A DNA stretch of 55,856 nucleotides, taken from Butyrivibrio hungatei (GTDB lineage Bacteria > Bacillota > Clostridia > Lachnospirales > Lachnospiraceae). The notes beneath the pieces were generated by a model. It saw only the letters and a list, made by a program, of their open reading frames with translations. It made no database searches and was not told where the DNA came from. The stretch's first letter is position 1; the number at the start of each line of letters is the position of its first letter. Positions 8,647-17,740 of this stretch are shown piece by piece. Where the stretch lies: positions 1 through 55,856 of the forward strand of contig NZ_FMUR01000023.1 in assembly GCF_900101605.1 (NCBI RefSeq). Direction: 5' to 3'. A program made the translations under genes and the position numbers.

Positions 8647-10152
8647 TTACGAACAGTAAAACCCATTTTTCTGCAAAAGGCTCACGACTTCCACATGCAC
8701 AGTCCAAGGGAACATATCGCAGGGACGAATCGCCTTAATCTCATACCCGCCGTCTGCAAGAATGCGAAGATCTCTTGCAAGTGTTGCGGAGTCGCAACTT
8801 ACGTACACGATCCTCTCAGGCTGCATCTTAAGCATTGTTTCAAGGCAGACCAAGTCGCAGCCTTTTCTGGGCGGATCGACTACGATCACGTCAGGGTGAA
8901 GGCTGGAGCCGTCGTCTCCGCCGGATACAGTCTTTCTCTTTTTCTCATAGAACTCAGGAAGGACTTCTTCAGCTTTGCCGCAGTAGAACTCTGCATTAGA
9001 TATTCCGTTTCGCTCGGCATTTCGCTTTGCATCCTCGATTGCTTCGGGAATAACCTCGATACCGTAGACTCTGCCTGCAGTCTTTGCCATCGACAACGTG
9101 ATTGTTCCGATTCCGCAGTAAAGATCCCACACAGTTTCTTTTCCCGTAAGCGAAGCATATTCAATCGCCTGCTCATACAATTTCTTTGTCTGCACAGGAT
9201 TAACCTGATAAAAAGAAAGCGGCGATATCTCAAATTTAAGTCCGCACAAAGTATCGCTTATTGTATCTTTTCCCCAGATAGTATGAACTTCAAGCCCCAT
9301 GATAACGTTGGTCTTTTCTGTATTGATACTGACTGAAATACTGCTCATGCCTTTAACTTTAGAAAGCTTCTCAACAAGCGCCTTCTGTCCGCCGATATAC
9401 TCAACCTGCGCACCACCTGCCCCTGCCTTCGCTTTCTTCGAAGTGTCTGAAGCCGCGCGATAATTGATAACAAGACACACCATTATCTCGCCGCTTGCAA
9501 AGCCTTTTCTGATAAGCACATGGCGCACAAGCCCTTTTCCCGACACTTCATCATATGGGCGCACATGATTATCGATCATATGAGACCTTACAATCTCCAT
9601 GATCTCTTCATTTTCTTTTACACCTATACAGCAGGATGTCATTGGAATGATATTGTGCGATCTTCCCGCATAAAAGCCCGTAACAACCTTGCCCTCTTTG
9701 TCACATCCAACAGGGAACTGCGCTTTATTTCTGTATTCCCAAGGCTCATCCATTCCGATGATAGGATTCATCACACTATCAACAAATTCCGCATCAAATC
9801 CGCCGAGCCTTACGATATTGTTTCTTACTTTATTCTGCTTAAATTCAAGCTGCCTCTCATAGGACATGCTCTGAATCTGACAACCGCCGCACTGCCTTGC
9901 CACCGGACACTTCGGCGTTATGCGATGCTCCGAAGGCTCAATAACTTCTTCTAGATGCGCATAGGCATAGTTCTTCTTCGCCTTCATTATCTTCGCTTTA
10001 ACTTTATCTCCGATAACTGCGTCCTTAATAAAAAGGGTATAGCCATTTATTTTGCCTATGCCCTCTCCATCATTTCCAATATCGGTTATATCGACTGTCA
10101 GGATGTCATCCTTTTTGTAGCCCGCAGTCGCAATATCTTTTTTACCACTCAT
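8647..10152 (-). CDS. RlmD/TrmA-family RNA (uracil-5-)-methyltransferase
   Basis: 501 residues from the ATG at 10152 (AGGTGGG upstream; the frame also has a GTG at 10161). The order is an N-terminal TRAM domain (about 10-70), an iron-sulphur cluster site CPVARQCGGC, SAM motif DLYCGIGTITLSMA, catalytic-domain motif VVDPPRKGCD and the nucleophile region VSCDSATLARD. This is the RumA/RlmCD layout, which methylates U747 and/or U1939 of 23S rRNA with SAM. Firmicutes carry dual-specific RlmCD, so the exact target is uncertain. It is the last gene of the mutS2 operon, 15 bp after trmL. Confidence 0.92.
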   Translation of the reverse strand: MSGKKDIATAGYKKDDILTVDITDIGNDGEGIGKINGYTLFIKDAVIGDKVKAKIMKAKKNYAYAHLEEVIEPSEHRITPKCPVARQCGGCQIQSMSYERQLEFKQNKVRNNIVRLGGFDAEFVDSVMNPIIGMDEPWEYRNKAQFPVGCDKEGKVVTGFYAGRSHNIIPMTSCCIGVKENEEIMEIVRSHMIDNHVRPYDEVSGKGLVRHVLIRKGFASGEIMVCLVINYRAASDTSKKAKAGAGGAQVEYIGGQKALVEKLSKVKGMSSISVSINTEKTNVIMGLEVHTIWGKDTISDTLCGLKFEISPLSFYQVNPVQTKKLYEQAIEYASLTGKETVWDLYCGIGTITLSMAKTAGRVYGIEVIPEAIEDAKRNAERNGISNAEFYCGKAEEVLPEFYEKKRKTVSGGDDGSSLHPDVIVVDPPRKGCDLVCLETMLKMQPERIVYVSCDSATLARDLRILADGGYEIKAIRPCDMFPWTVHVEVVSLLQKNGFYCS

Positions 10153-10167
10153 ATATCCCACCTGATT

Positions 10168-10659
10168 TTACTTCCAATGAAGCCTGTGAAGTTCGCCTTC
10201 TTTCTCAAGTCCCTTAAAATCATTCTGTCTAAGCGCCTCGTACAAAACAATCGCCACAGAATTGGACAGATTCAAAGACCTGATGTCATTTCCCATAGGA
10301 ATCCTGATGCAATTCTCCTCGTTTTCCACAAGAATCTCTTCAGGAATCCCCGCGCTCTCTTTTCCAAACATGATGAAATCATCCATGCCAAAAGAAACTT
10401 CGGTATAGGAGCGCTTTGCCTTTGTAGTAGCCATCCAGATTTTTGCTCCCGGATGCTTTTCATTAAAATCATTAAAATCCATATATCTTGCGACGTCGAG
10501 CCTGTCCCAGTAGTCCATTCCCGCACGCTTAAGCTCTTTTTCATTGAGCCTGAATCCAAGCGGCTCTATAAGATGCAGCGAAGTTCCCGTCGCAACACAT
10601 GTCCTTCCGATATTTCCTGTATTCTGCGGAATCTCCGGCTGATGTAAAACTATATGCAT
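10168..10659 (-). CDS. trmL: tRNA (cytidine/uridine-34-2'-O)-methyltransferase TrmL
   Basis: 163 residues, the usual length of the minimal SPOUT enzyme TrmL/YibK. Motifs are HQPEIPQNTGNIGRTC at the N-terminus, FGKESAGIPEE, and the knot region RIPMGNDIRSLNLSNSVAIVLYEALRQ. It methylates the 2'-OH of the wobble base of tRNA-Leu isoacceptors. It is encoded 9 bp after the histidine kinase in an operon that is otherwise DNA/RNA maintenance and signalling. Confidence 0.95.
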   Translation of the reverse strand: MHIVLHQPEIPQNTGNIGRTCVATGTSLHLIEPLGFRLNEKELKRAGMDYWDRLDVARYMDFNDFNEKHPGAKIWMATTKAKRSYTEVSFGMDDFIMFGKESAGIPEEILVENEENCIRIPMGNDIRSLNLSNSVAIVLYEALRQNDFKGLEKEGELHRLHWK

Positions 10660-10668
10660 AACTTTCTA

Positions 10669-12105
10669 TTACTCCTCGTCATCCACATCCATTGCCTTGG
10701 CCTTCGGTAGGGAAAAGATAAATTCCGTTCCGACGCCTTCTGTGCTGATGACATTTATATTTTCTTCATGCGCTTTAATTATCTCTTTTACAATGGCAAG
10801 TCCAAGTCCTGTTCCCTTCTTGTCCTTACCTCTTGAAAGATCGGATTTGTAGAACCTGTCAAAAATAAGCTTCTGATCGTCCTTTGGTATTCCTATTCCG
10901 CTGTCTTTTACGGAAACAAATACCTTGCTGTGCTTCTCGGTTGTCTCAATCTTGATCGCTGAATTCTTATTGCTGAATTTGATTGCGTTATCCACAAGAT
11001 TGTAAAGAACCTGTTGTATCTTACTCATATCTGCATTTACAAGCATCTTGTCATCTGTAAGCACCAGATTTATCGCAATATTTTTGTTAAGGCATGTTCC
11101 TTCAAAAGATTCCGCAACCGTCCTGATAATACTGTTTATATCAAAGTCGCTCTTATCAAGGAGCATTCCTTTTGTATTCAAATTGTTGAGCGTAAGCATC
11201 TCATTTGTGAGCTTTGTAAGCCTATCGGTCTCATTTATTACGATTCCAAGATACCTTTCATGCATCTCTGGCGGAATAGTTCCATCCTGCATCGCAACAA
11301 GATATCCTTTTATGGATGTAAGCGGAGACCTGAAATCATGCGAAACGTTGGCTATAAATTTCCTCTGATCGTCCTCCTGCCTTGCTATCTCGCCCGCCAT
11401 ATATGCAAGAGAAGCCGCAAGATATCCCATCTCATCCTCAGACTCAACCGAGAACTCGTAGCTCATATTTCCCACAGCATACTGCTCTGTCGCGGTTGTG
11501 ATCTTCCTAAGCGGCAAATATACCAGCTCCGTGAAAAAGATAAGGATTATGAGCGACAAAAGAAACAGCACAAGAAGCATCAGATACGAAATATCCAGAA
11601 ACGTATTTGCCGATGCTTTTATCGCCGACAAAGGCTCATGAATAACAACATATGCCTGAACTTTCCAGTTTGCGGTTATCGGCGCAAAAACACTTAAGTT
11701 CTCCTCACTCAGCTGTCCCCAGAAATTTCCTATCGTATAATAAGAATTCCCTATAACAGTGGGATCAAAGTCCTTTATCGCAATTTCCTCATTCTGCTTA
11801 AAAACTCTTGAGGAATCAAGGACAAGTCTTCCCGACGGATTAACTATCCAGATAACAGATTCATCCATATACATGGACAACGACACGAGCTGCTGATGAA
11901 CCGTCTCAAGCGAAGCCATATTTGTATAAAGATCAGCTGCATACGTATTTGCTATCTGTGTTGCAACACGGTACATGTTATCGGCCTTATCACGCCTTAA
12001 TCTCTCATAGGTCATATCATATACAAATGTCGCAACAACAATAAATCCGAAAATACCAAACAGCAAATATGCCAAAAGAAACTTTAAATAAAGTGTCCGT
12101 TTCAT
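10669..12105 (-). CDS. Sensor histidine kinase with HAMP domain
   Basis: 478 residues. Transmembrane helices are near 8-30 and 170-195, enclosing an extracytoplasmic sensor domain of about 140 residues. A HAMP domain follows (YLPLRKITTATEQYAVGNMS), then the H-box FIANVSHDFRSPLTS with His at residue 256, an N-box (LVDNAIKF), G1 (KDSGIGIP), F-box (FDRFYKS) and G2 (GTGLGLAI). The gene starts on the base after the response-regulator stop, so the pair is coupled. The layout fits PhoR/WalK/ResE-like kinases, but the signal is unknown. Confidence 0.93.
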   Translation of the reverse strand: MKRTLYLKFLLAYLLFGIFGFIVVATFVYDMTYERLRRDKADNMYRVATQIANTYAADLYTNMASLETVHQQLVSLSMYMDESVIWIVNPSGRLVLDSSRVFKQNEEIAIKDFDPTVIGNSYYTIGNFWGQLSEENLSVFAPITANWKVQAYVVIHEPLSAIKASANTFLDISYLMLLVLFLLSLIILIFFTELVYLPLRKITTATEQYAVGNMSYEFSVESEDEMGYLAASLAYMAGEIARQEDDQRKFIANVSHDFRSPLTSIKGYLVAMQDGTIPPEMHERYLGIVINETDRLTKLTNEMLTLNNLNTKGMLLDKSDFDINSIIRTVAESFEGTCLNKNIAINLVLTDDKMLVNADMSKIQQVLYNLVDNAIKFSNKNSAIKIETTEKHSKVFVSVKDSGIGIPKDDQKLIFDRFYKSDLSRGKDKKGTGLGLAIVKEIIKAHEENINVISTEGVGTEFIFSLPKAKAMDVDDEE

Positions 12106-12807
12106 TTACTGTTGCACCTCAAATTTGTATCCGATTCCCCAGATCGTTGCTATTCTCCAGTTATCATGATCGTTTATTTTTTCTCTGAGTCTCTTGATAT
12201 GTACGTCTACAGTTCTGGTATCGCCGACATACTCATATCCCCAGATCTGATCAAGAAGCTGCTCTCTTGTAAAAACATGGTTGGGCGAAGCTGCAAGGAA
12301 ATACAACAGCTCCATCTCCTTAGGCGGCATATCCACTCTTTCCCCCATGTATGTCACTGAATAATTGGTCATGTTGATCTCCAGATTCGGATATCTCACA
12401 ACCTTATCGTCCGACTCAGCCTGCTCCTGTGCCTGCGGTTTATATCTTCTGAGAACCGCTTTTACCCTTGCAACAAGCTCTTTTGAATCAAAAGGCTTCT
12501 CCATATAATCGTCGGCGCCCATCTCAAGCCCCAGAACCTTATCAAAAACTTCTCCTTTTGCCGAAAGCATGATTATCGGAACCTGAGAAGTTGCCCTAAG
12601 CTCCCTGCACACCTGATATCCGTCTATTCCCGGAAGCATCAGGTCAAGAAGCACCAGATTGGGCTTGAAACTGTCAAAAGCATTGATCGCAGACTCACCG
12701 TCGTTACATATTCTTGTTTCAAAACACTCTTTTACAAGATATAACGAAATGAGCTCCGCAATATTATTATCATCATCTACTATCAGAATTTTCTGTTTAC
12801 TAACCAT
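12106..12807 (-). CDS. OmpR/PhoB-family response regulator
   Basis: 233 residues. The receiver domain has acidic pocket DDD at 11-13, phospho-accepting Asp at residue 55 (VLLDLMLPG), a conserved Ser in IIMLSAK and Lys in MEKPF. The C-terminal winged helix has FTREQLLDQIWGYEY and RTVDVHIKRLREKI. It is encoded 15 bp after mutS2 and immediately before its kinase. It acts as a transcription factor when phosphorylated. Confidence 0.95.
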   Translation of the reverse strand: MVSKQKILIVDDDNNIAELISLYLVKECFETRICNDGESAINAFDSFKPNLVLLDLMLPGIDGYQVCRELRATSQVPIIMLSAKGEVFDKVLGLEMGADDYMEKPFDSKELVARVKAVLRRYKPQAQEQAESDDKVVRYPNLEINMTNYSVTYMGERVDMPPKEMELLYFLAASPNHVFTREQLLDQIWGYEYVGDTRTVDVHIKRLREKINDHDNWRIATIWGIGYKFEVQQ

Positions 12808-12822
12808 ATCCTATTATTTCCC

Positions 12823-15216
12823 TCACTTTATAAACGTCACTATGGTAACTCCTGCATCTCCCTCGCCAAATTCTCCGAGTTTAAAAGATTTTACATACGG
12901 AACCGACTTAAGATGTGCATGAACAGCCTGTCTTAATATTCCCGCACCTTTTCCGTGCACAACTCTGACATTGTTAAGATGCGACATGTAGGCATCGTCA
13001 AGATACTTATCAAGAGCTGCAATCGCATCATCACTGTTCTTGCCGATAAGATTAACTTCGGTCTTTATATTTGCGGCACGTGAAAGATCCATCTTCGAAC
13101 TTCCTGAGGCTCTTCCGTAAAACTTCTTCATTGCAGCCTTGCCGTCATCTTCCTTTACAAGAACAAGATCTCTGATATTTGTCTTGGTACGCATTATTCC
13201 GCACTGAACATAGAGATTTCCGTCCTTGTCAGGTTTTGAACTGATCGTGCCCTTAAGTCCCATGGACACTATCTTTACAGACTCTCCAAGTTTAAGCTGC
13301 GATTCTTTCAAGATCGGATGAGTCTCTTTTGCTTTTTCTTTTTTTACCGATATTGCTTTATTCTTGTCAGAAATCTTCTGGCCGACACCTGTTCTGGCTC
13401 TCTCAAGATCCTGCATTGACGCGCCGGGACCTGCCTTTCTAAATACTCTTATGGTCTCGTCCGCAACATTTTTGGCTTCCTGAAGGATATCCCTTGCCTG
13501 CTCGTTAGCTTCTCTGAGGATTTCCTCACGCTGCCTGTTGAGCTTATCGGTCTTCTCCTCAAGCTTCTTCTTAAGCTCTTCAACCTCTTTTTTATACTCG
13601 GCAATCTCAAGTCTCTCGCTCTCAATTGTCTTTCTGCTCATCTCAAGATCTGCAAGAAGATCCTCGAACTTCTTATCCTCGGTGCTTATCTGCTCTTTGG
13701 CCGCATCGATTATATCTTCCGAAAGTCCAAGCTTTGAAGAGATTGCAAAAGCATTACTTTTTCCGGGAATGCCGATAAGAAGCCTGTATGTAGGTTTCAA
13801 TGATTCCACATCAAATTCGCAGCTTGCATTCTGCACACCGGCAGTATTGAGCGCATAAACCTTAAGCTCGCTGTAGTGCGTTGTTGCAAGCGTCCTGATA
13901 TTTCGCTTATGAAGATCGTTAAGTATTGAAATGGCAAGAGCCGCTCCCTCTGTGGGATCGGTTCCCGCACCAAGCTCATCAAAAAGACACAGTGAATTCT
14001 CATCTGCATTTTTTAGTATAGAAACCGTATTTGTCATATGCGATGAAAATGTTGAAAGAGACTGCTCGATACTCTGCTCGTCTCCGATATCCGCATATAC
14101 TTCATCGAATACGGAAAGCTCAGATCTGTCGCCTGCAGGTATCGCAAGCCCCGCCTGTCCCATTATGGTCAAAAGACCTACAGTCTTAAGGGTTACAGTC
14201 TTACCACCCGTATTGGGACCTGTGATTATCAACATTCCAAAATCTTTTCCGGCATAAACATCTATCGGCACTACCTTATTCTTGTCGATAAGAGGATGTC
14301 TGCCCTTTCTGATATCGAAATAGTGACGGTCATTGAACACCGGCGGTATCGCGTTGATCTCAAGTGCGTAAGAAGCCTTCGCAAAAATGAAATCAAGATC
14401 GGTCATTATCTCCGAATTGTATTTGATATCGTTTACGTGCTCAGAAACCTTTACGCTAAGCTCCGCGAGTATCTTATCAATCTCGGCACTCTCATGTAGC
14501 ATAAGCTCTTTTAACTTGTTATTAAGCTCAACAACCGCCGCAGGCTCGATGAAAAGAGTCGAACCGGAAGACGACTGGTCGTGAACAAGTCCGTTTATCT
14601 GCGACTTATACTCCGCCTTAACCGGAATACAATATCTGTCTCCACGCATGGTAACAACCGCATCCTGAAGATATGTCCTCATAGATCCGTTTATCATCCT
14701 GCCAAGCTGCTCGTGTATTCTGTCATTGGTCAGCATAATGTCGCGCCTTATGTGCTTAAGCGCCGGACTTGCGTCAGAGCTGATCTCATCTTCGGAAACA
14801 ATGCACCTTCTGATTTCCTGAGAAACAAAAGTAAGCGGCTCCAAAAGCTCAAAACTTTCTGAAAGAGAATCCCTTGCTTCGCCGTCTCTCTGCGGTCTTC
14901 CGTATGACTTTACTCTGTTTACGTTATCCAAAAAAGCCGCAATCCTAAGAAGATTTGCCGCATCCAAAGAGCTGCCTATTTTAAGCGCCTTAAGAACACC
15001 TGTAAAATCCTTGTTATCGCCAAAAGAAATCGAGCCTTTTTTGAATATCCTGTCAATTCCGTCTTTTGTCTTCTGCTGATTTTTTCTGATCTCTTTTATA
15101 TCAGATGACGGAACAAGCTCTCTGCAAAGCTTCTTTCCCGGCTCCGAACTTGCATGTTCTGTAAGTCTCTCTGTTATTTTATCGTACTCAAGTACGTGAA
15201 GTGCTTTTTGATTCAT
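12823..15216 (-). CDS. mutS2: Endonuclease/ribosome-rescue ATPase MutS2
   Basis: 797 residues from the ATG at 15216 (AAGGGA upstream; the longer frame to 15249 has no such site). Walker A ITGPNTGGKTVTLK and Walker B SLCLFDELGAGTDP belong to the MutS ATPase. A long Lys/Glu-rich coiled coil follows (about residues 510-610). The C-terminal Smr domain has the VHGKGAGILR motif. There is no mismatch-recognition domain, which separates MutS2 from MutS. MutS2 suppresses recombination and, in Bacillus, splits collided ribosomes. It heads the operon down to 8647. Confidence 0.96.
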   Translation of the reverse strand: MNQKALHVLEYDKITERLTEHASSEPGKKLCRELVPSSDIKEIRKNQQKTKDGIDRIFKKGSISFGDNKDFTGVLKALKIGSSLDAANLLRIAAFLDNVNRVKSYGRPQRDGEARDSLSESFELLEPLTFVSQEIRRCIVSEDEISSDASPALKHIRRDIMLTNDRIHEQLGRMINGSMRTYLQDAVVTMRGDRYCIPVKAEYKSQINGLVHDQSSSGSTLFIEPAAVVELNNKLKELMLHESAEIDKILAELSVKVSEHVNDIKYNSEIMTDLDFIFAKASYALEINAIPPVFNDRHYFDIRKGRHPLIDKNKVVPIDVYAGKDFGMLIITGPNTGGKTVTLKTVGLLTIMGQAGLAIPAGDRSELSVFDEVYADIGDEQSIEQSLSTFSSHMTNTVSILKNADENSLCLFDELGAGTDPTEGAALAISILNDLHKRNIRTLATTHYSELKVYALNTAGVQNASCEFDVESLKPTYRLLIGIPGKSNAFAISSKLGLSEDIIDAAKEQISTEDKKFEDLLADLEMSRKTIESERLEIAEYKKEVEELKKKLEEKTDKLNRQREEILREANEQARDILQEAKNVADETIRVFRKAGPGASMQDLERARTGVGQKISDKNKAISVKKEKAKETHPILKESQLKLGESVKIVSMGLKGTISSKPDKDGNLYVQCGIMRTKTNIRDLVLVKEDDGKAAMKKFYGRASGSSKMDLSRAANIKTEVNLIGKNSDDAIAALDKYLDDAYMSHLNNVRVVHGKGAGILRQAVHAHLKSVPYVKSFKLGEFGEGDAGVTIVTFIK

Positions 15217-15312
15217 CTTATATCCCTTAATACCACATCTTTTACACAAATATCCAAACTACAGTTTATCATTTATAAGACCTTGTGGCTAGTATTCAGC
15301 CCAAAAAGCGGC

Positions 15313-15318
15313 TATAAT
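15313..15318 (+). promoter_or_regulatory. Candidate -10 element for the HtrA-like gene
   Basis: A perfect TATAAT lies 26 nt before the ATG at 15344, in the 127-bp gap between divergent mutS2 and the HtrA-like gene. No good -35 is seen at the usual spacing. GGAGG precedes the start codon. Confidence 0.4.
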
Positions 15319-15343
15319 TGGATAGTAAAACGGAGGAAATGAT

Positions 15344-16705
15344 ATGCCTTTTAACGATCAGGACGAGAACAAAAAAGATACCTCGTTTATAAGTGAAAAG
15401 ATAAAACAGCGCCCTATAAACAGAAAAAAGCTTCTCAGAAGAACCATAATAACCGCTTCAATGGCTGTCGTGTTTGGGTTGGTGTCTTGTCTTACATTCC
15501 TTCTGTTGCAGCCTCTTTTAAGCGACAGATTGTACCCCGAAAGTCAGCCCGAGAAAATCTCTCTTCCTGAGGAATCTGCCAGCGATGAGCTCACTCCCGA
15601 AGAAATGTTTGCCGACGACACTGAAATTGCCGAAAATGAAGCACAGCAAAATGAAGAAAATCAAAAAAATCAGCTGGATGAAGCGCTTGCTTCCTATGCG
15701 TTCAACGGATCCGATTTTGCCAAAATAATGACATCTTCTCTTAAGGATGTGGCCGATGAAGCATCTAAGAGCATTGTAAGAGTGACAGGCGTGGCAAACA
15801 ACACCGACTGGTTCAACGACTCTTTTGAAAACAACGGTGCGTCAGGTGTTATCGTCGCAGACAACGGAGCTGCTCTATTTATCCTTGTTCCGTCATCTGC
15901 CGTAAAAAATGCAAAGAATATAAGAGTTACATTTAACGACGAATCGATGGCAGAAGCTGAAATGTGCCTTACGGACAATATCACAAAGCTTTGCGTTATC
16001 ACCGTCAAGCTCTCATCAATACAAGAATCCACCAAAGAAACAATTAAAACTGCGGATTTTGCAAATACAAATTTTACCAATCTGACGGCCACTCCCGTCA
16101 TCGCGATTGGAAGCCCGACAGGTATTCAGCGTTCTGTTTCTATCGGATTGATAACTTCGGACAAGTCTCCTTTGTATCTTGCAGACTCCAATTACAAGAT
16201 CATTACGACCGATATGCCCGGAAGCAGTGACAGCACAGGTGCCCTCATCGACCTAAACGGCAAACTTCTCGGCATAATAGATATGAATTATAACAGCGAT
16301 GAGAACAAGAAAAATCGCAAAGGCCTGGAAAATCATATATCCGCGATAGCGATAACAGAGTTAAGAAATCTTATTGAAGATCTCTCAAACAAGACTCAAC
16401 GCGCATATTTCGGAATCTACGGCAAAAATATCCCGGCAGCAATACGCGATGAGATGAACATGCCTCAGGGAGCCTTTGTAACTTCCACGGAAGAAACATC
16501 ACCCGCAAGAAAGGCCTTGATCCAAAGCGGCGACATCATCACAAAACTTGATGACAATGATATTATTTCTTTTGACGCATTTGTTAAAAAACTTGCCGAT
16601 TACTCTCCTGATGATATAATATCAGTTACTGTAATGAGACAATCTAACAAAGGTTATACAGAGATTAAAACGCAGGTTACGCTTGAAAGCGCTACACACG
16701 ACTAA
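15344..16705 (+). CDS. Membrane-anchored HtrA/DegP-like protein lacking the catalytic triad
   Basis: 453 residues: a cytoplasmic N-terminus, one membrane helix (about 34-57), an acidic linker (65-115), a chymotrypsin-fold trypsin_2-like region (about 135-345) and a C-terminal PDZ domain (about 352-445). Alignment by eye with DegP shows all three catalytic positions changed. The TNxHV segment is LVPSSAV (about 181-187), the Asp segment DxxxDLAV is DNITKLCV, and GNSGG is GSSDSTGA (about 293-300). The fold seems kept (GSPTGIQRSVSIGLIT matches the usual GNPxG...GIVS), so it is probably a non-proteolytic, peptide-binding homologue at the outer face of the membrane. Confidence 0.8.
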   Translation: MPFNDQDENKKDTSFISEKIKQRPINRKKLLRRTIITASMAVVFGLVSCLTFLLLQPLLSDRLYPESQPEKISLPEESASDELTPEEMFADDTEIAENEAQQNEENQKNQLDEALASYAFNGSDFAKIMTSSLKDVADEASKSIVRVTGVANNTDWFNDSFENNGASGVIVADNGAALFILVPSSAVKNAKNIRVTFNDESMAEAEMCLTDNITKLCVITVKLSSIQESTKETIKTADFANTNFTNLTATPVIAIGSPTGIQRSVSIGLITSDKSPLYLADSNYKIITTDMPGSSDSTGALIDLNGKLLGIIDMNYNSDENKKNRKGLENHISAIAITELRNLIEDLSNKTQRAYFGIYGKNIPAAIRDEMNMPQGAFVTSTEETSPARKALIQSGDIITKLDDNDIISFDAFVKKLADYSPDDIISVTVMRQSNKGYTEIKTQVTLESATHD

Positions 16706-16731
16706 TTTTCAGATTTAGAAAGAGGATTTCA

Positions 16732-17679
16732 ATGAAATTTTTAAAAGACTTAAGACCCGGCGACAGAATAGCAGACATCTATATGTGCAAACACAAGCTC
16801 AGCGCCACGACCAAGAATGGTAAGGAATATTTTTCCGTTACTCTTCAGGATAAAACGGGAACCGTAGATGCCAAGATCTGGGAGCCCAACAGCGAAGGTA
16901 TTGATGACTTCGATGATGCCGATTATCTTGATATTTTCGGAGAAGTTACAAGTTTTAACGGTGCAATTCAGATCAATGTTAAACGTGCCAGAAAGTGCCA
17001 TGAAGGAGAATACGATCCTGCGCTTTATCTTCCCGTATCATCAAAAGATAACGACCAGATGTACAAAGAACTTCTCGGAATAATAGGAACTGTTGAAAAT
17101 CCTTATCTCAAGAAACTCCTTGAAGAGTTCTTCGTACAGGACGAAGATTTTATAAATAAATTCCGCAAATCAAGCGCCGCAAAAACTGTGCATCACGGAT
17201 TTATAGGCGGACTTTTGGAACACACCCTCAGCGTAACGAAGCTTTGCGATTATTACTGCAAATCTTATCCCGTTCTCAAAAGAGATCTTCTGCTTACCGC
17301 CGCAATGTGCCATGATATCGGCAAAACTAGAGAACTTAGTCTTTTCCCGACAAATGATTACACGGATGAAGGTCAGTTTCTCGGACATATCGTTATCGGT
17401 GCCGAGATGATAAACGATAAGGTTAAGAACATCAACGGCTTCCCCACTCTTTTAAAGCAGGAGCTCATACACTGCATCCTTGCTCACCACGGAGAATACG
17501 AATACGGTTCACCCAAAAAGCCTTCAATTATCGAGGCTGTTGCCCTTAATATGGCAGACAATACCGATGCCAAGATGGAGACATTTACCGAAATCCTCAA
17601 CAACATCACAGAACCCGGATGGCAGGGATACAACAAACTGTTTGAAACAAATCTTTTTGATTCAAAGTTGGATTTCTGA
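16732..17679 (+). CDS. yhaM: 3'-5' exoribonuclease YhaM family protein (OB + HD)
   Basis: 315 residues, the family's usual size. An N-terminal OB fold (about 10-95, with VTLQDKTGTVDAKIW) is followed by an HD phosphohydrolase domain with HHGFIGGLLEHT, AMCHDIGK (the HD pair) and ILAHHGEYEYGSP. YhaM is a Gram-positive exonuclease acting on short RNA and single-stranded DNA with a divalent metal. It starts 26 bp after the HtrA-like stop and may share its transcript. Confidence 0.92.
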   Translation: MKFLKDLRPGDRIADIYMCKHKLSATTKNGKEYFSVTLQDKTGTVDAKIWEPNSEGIDDFDDADYLDIFGEVTSFNGAIQINVKRARKCHEGEYDPALYLPVSSKDNDQMYKELLGIIGTVENPYLKKLLEEFFVQDEDFINKFRKSSAAKTVHHGFIGGLLEHTLSVTKLCDYYCKSYPVLKRDLLLTAAMCHDIGKTRELSLFPTNDYTDEGQFLGHIVIGAEMINDKVKNINGFPTLLKQELIHCILAHHGEYEYGSPKKPSIIEAVALNMADNTDAKMETFTEILNNITEPGWQGYNKLFETNLFDSKLDF

Positions 17680-17702
17680 TTTAATGATTTATCGAAAAGC
17701 AA

Positions 17703-17740
17703 ACCCCCGAAGGATGATTGATTCCTCCGGGGTATTTTTT
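17703..17740. terminator. Convergent terminator between yhaM and the aminotransferase gene
   Basis: A GC-rich hairpin at 17703-17732 (ACCCCCGAAGGA / TCCTCCGGGGT) is followed on the plus strand by TATTTTTT. It stands between two converging genes and probably serves mainly yhaM. Confidence 0.75.
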
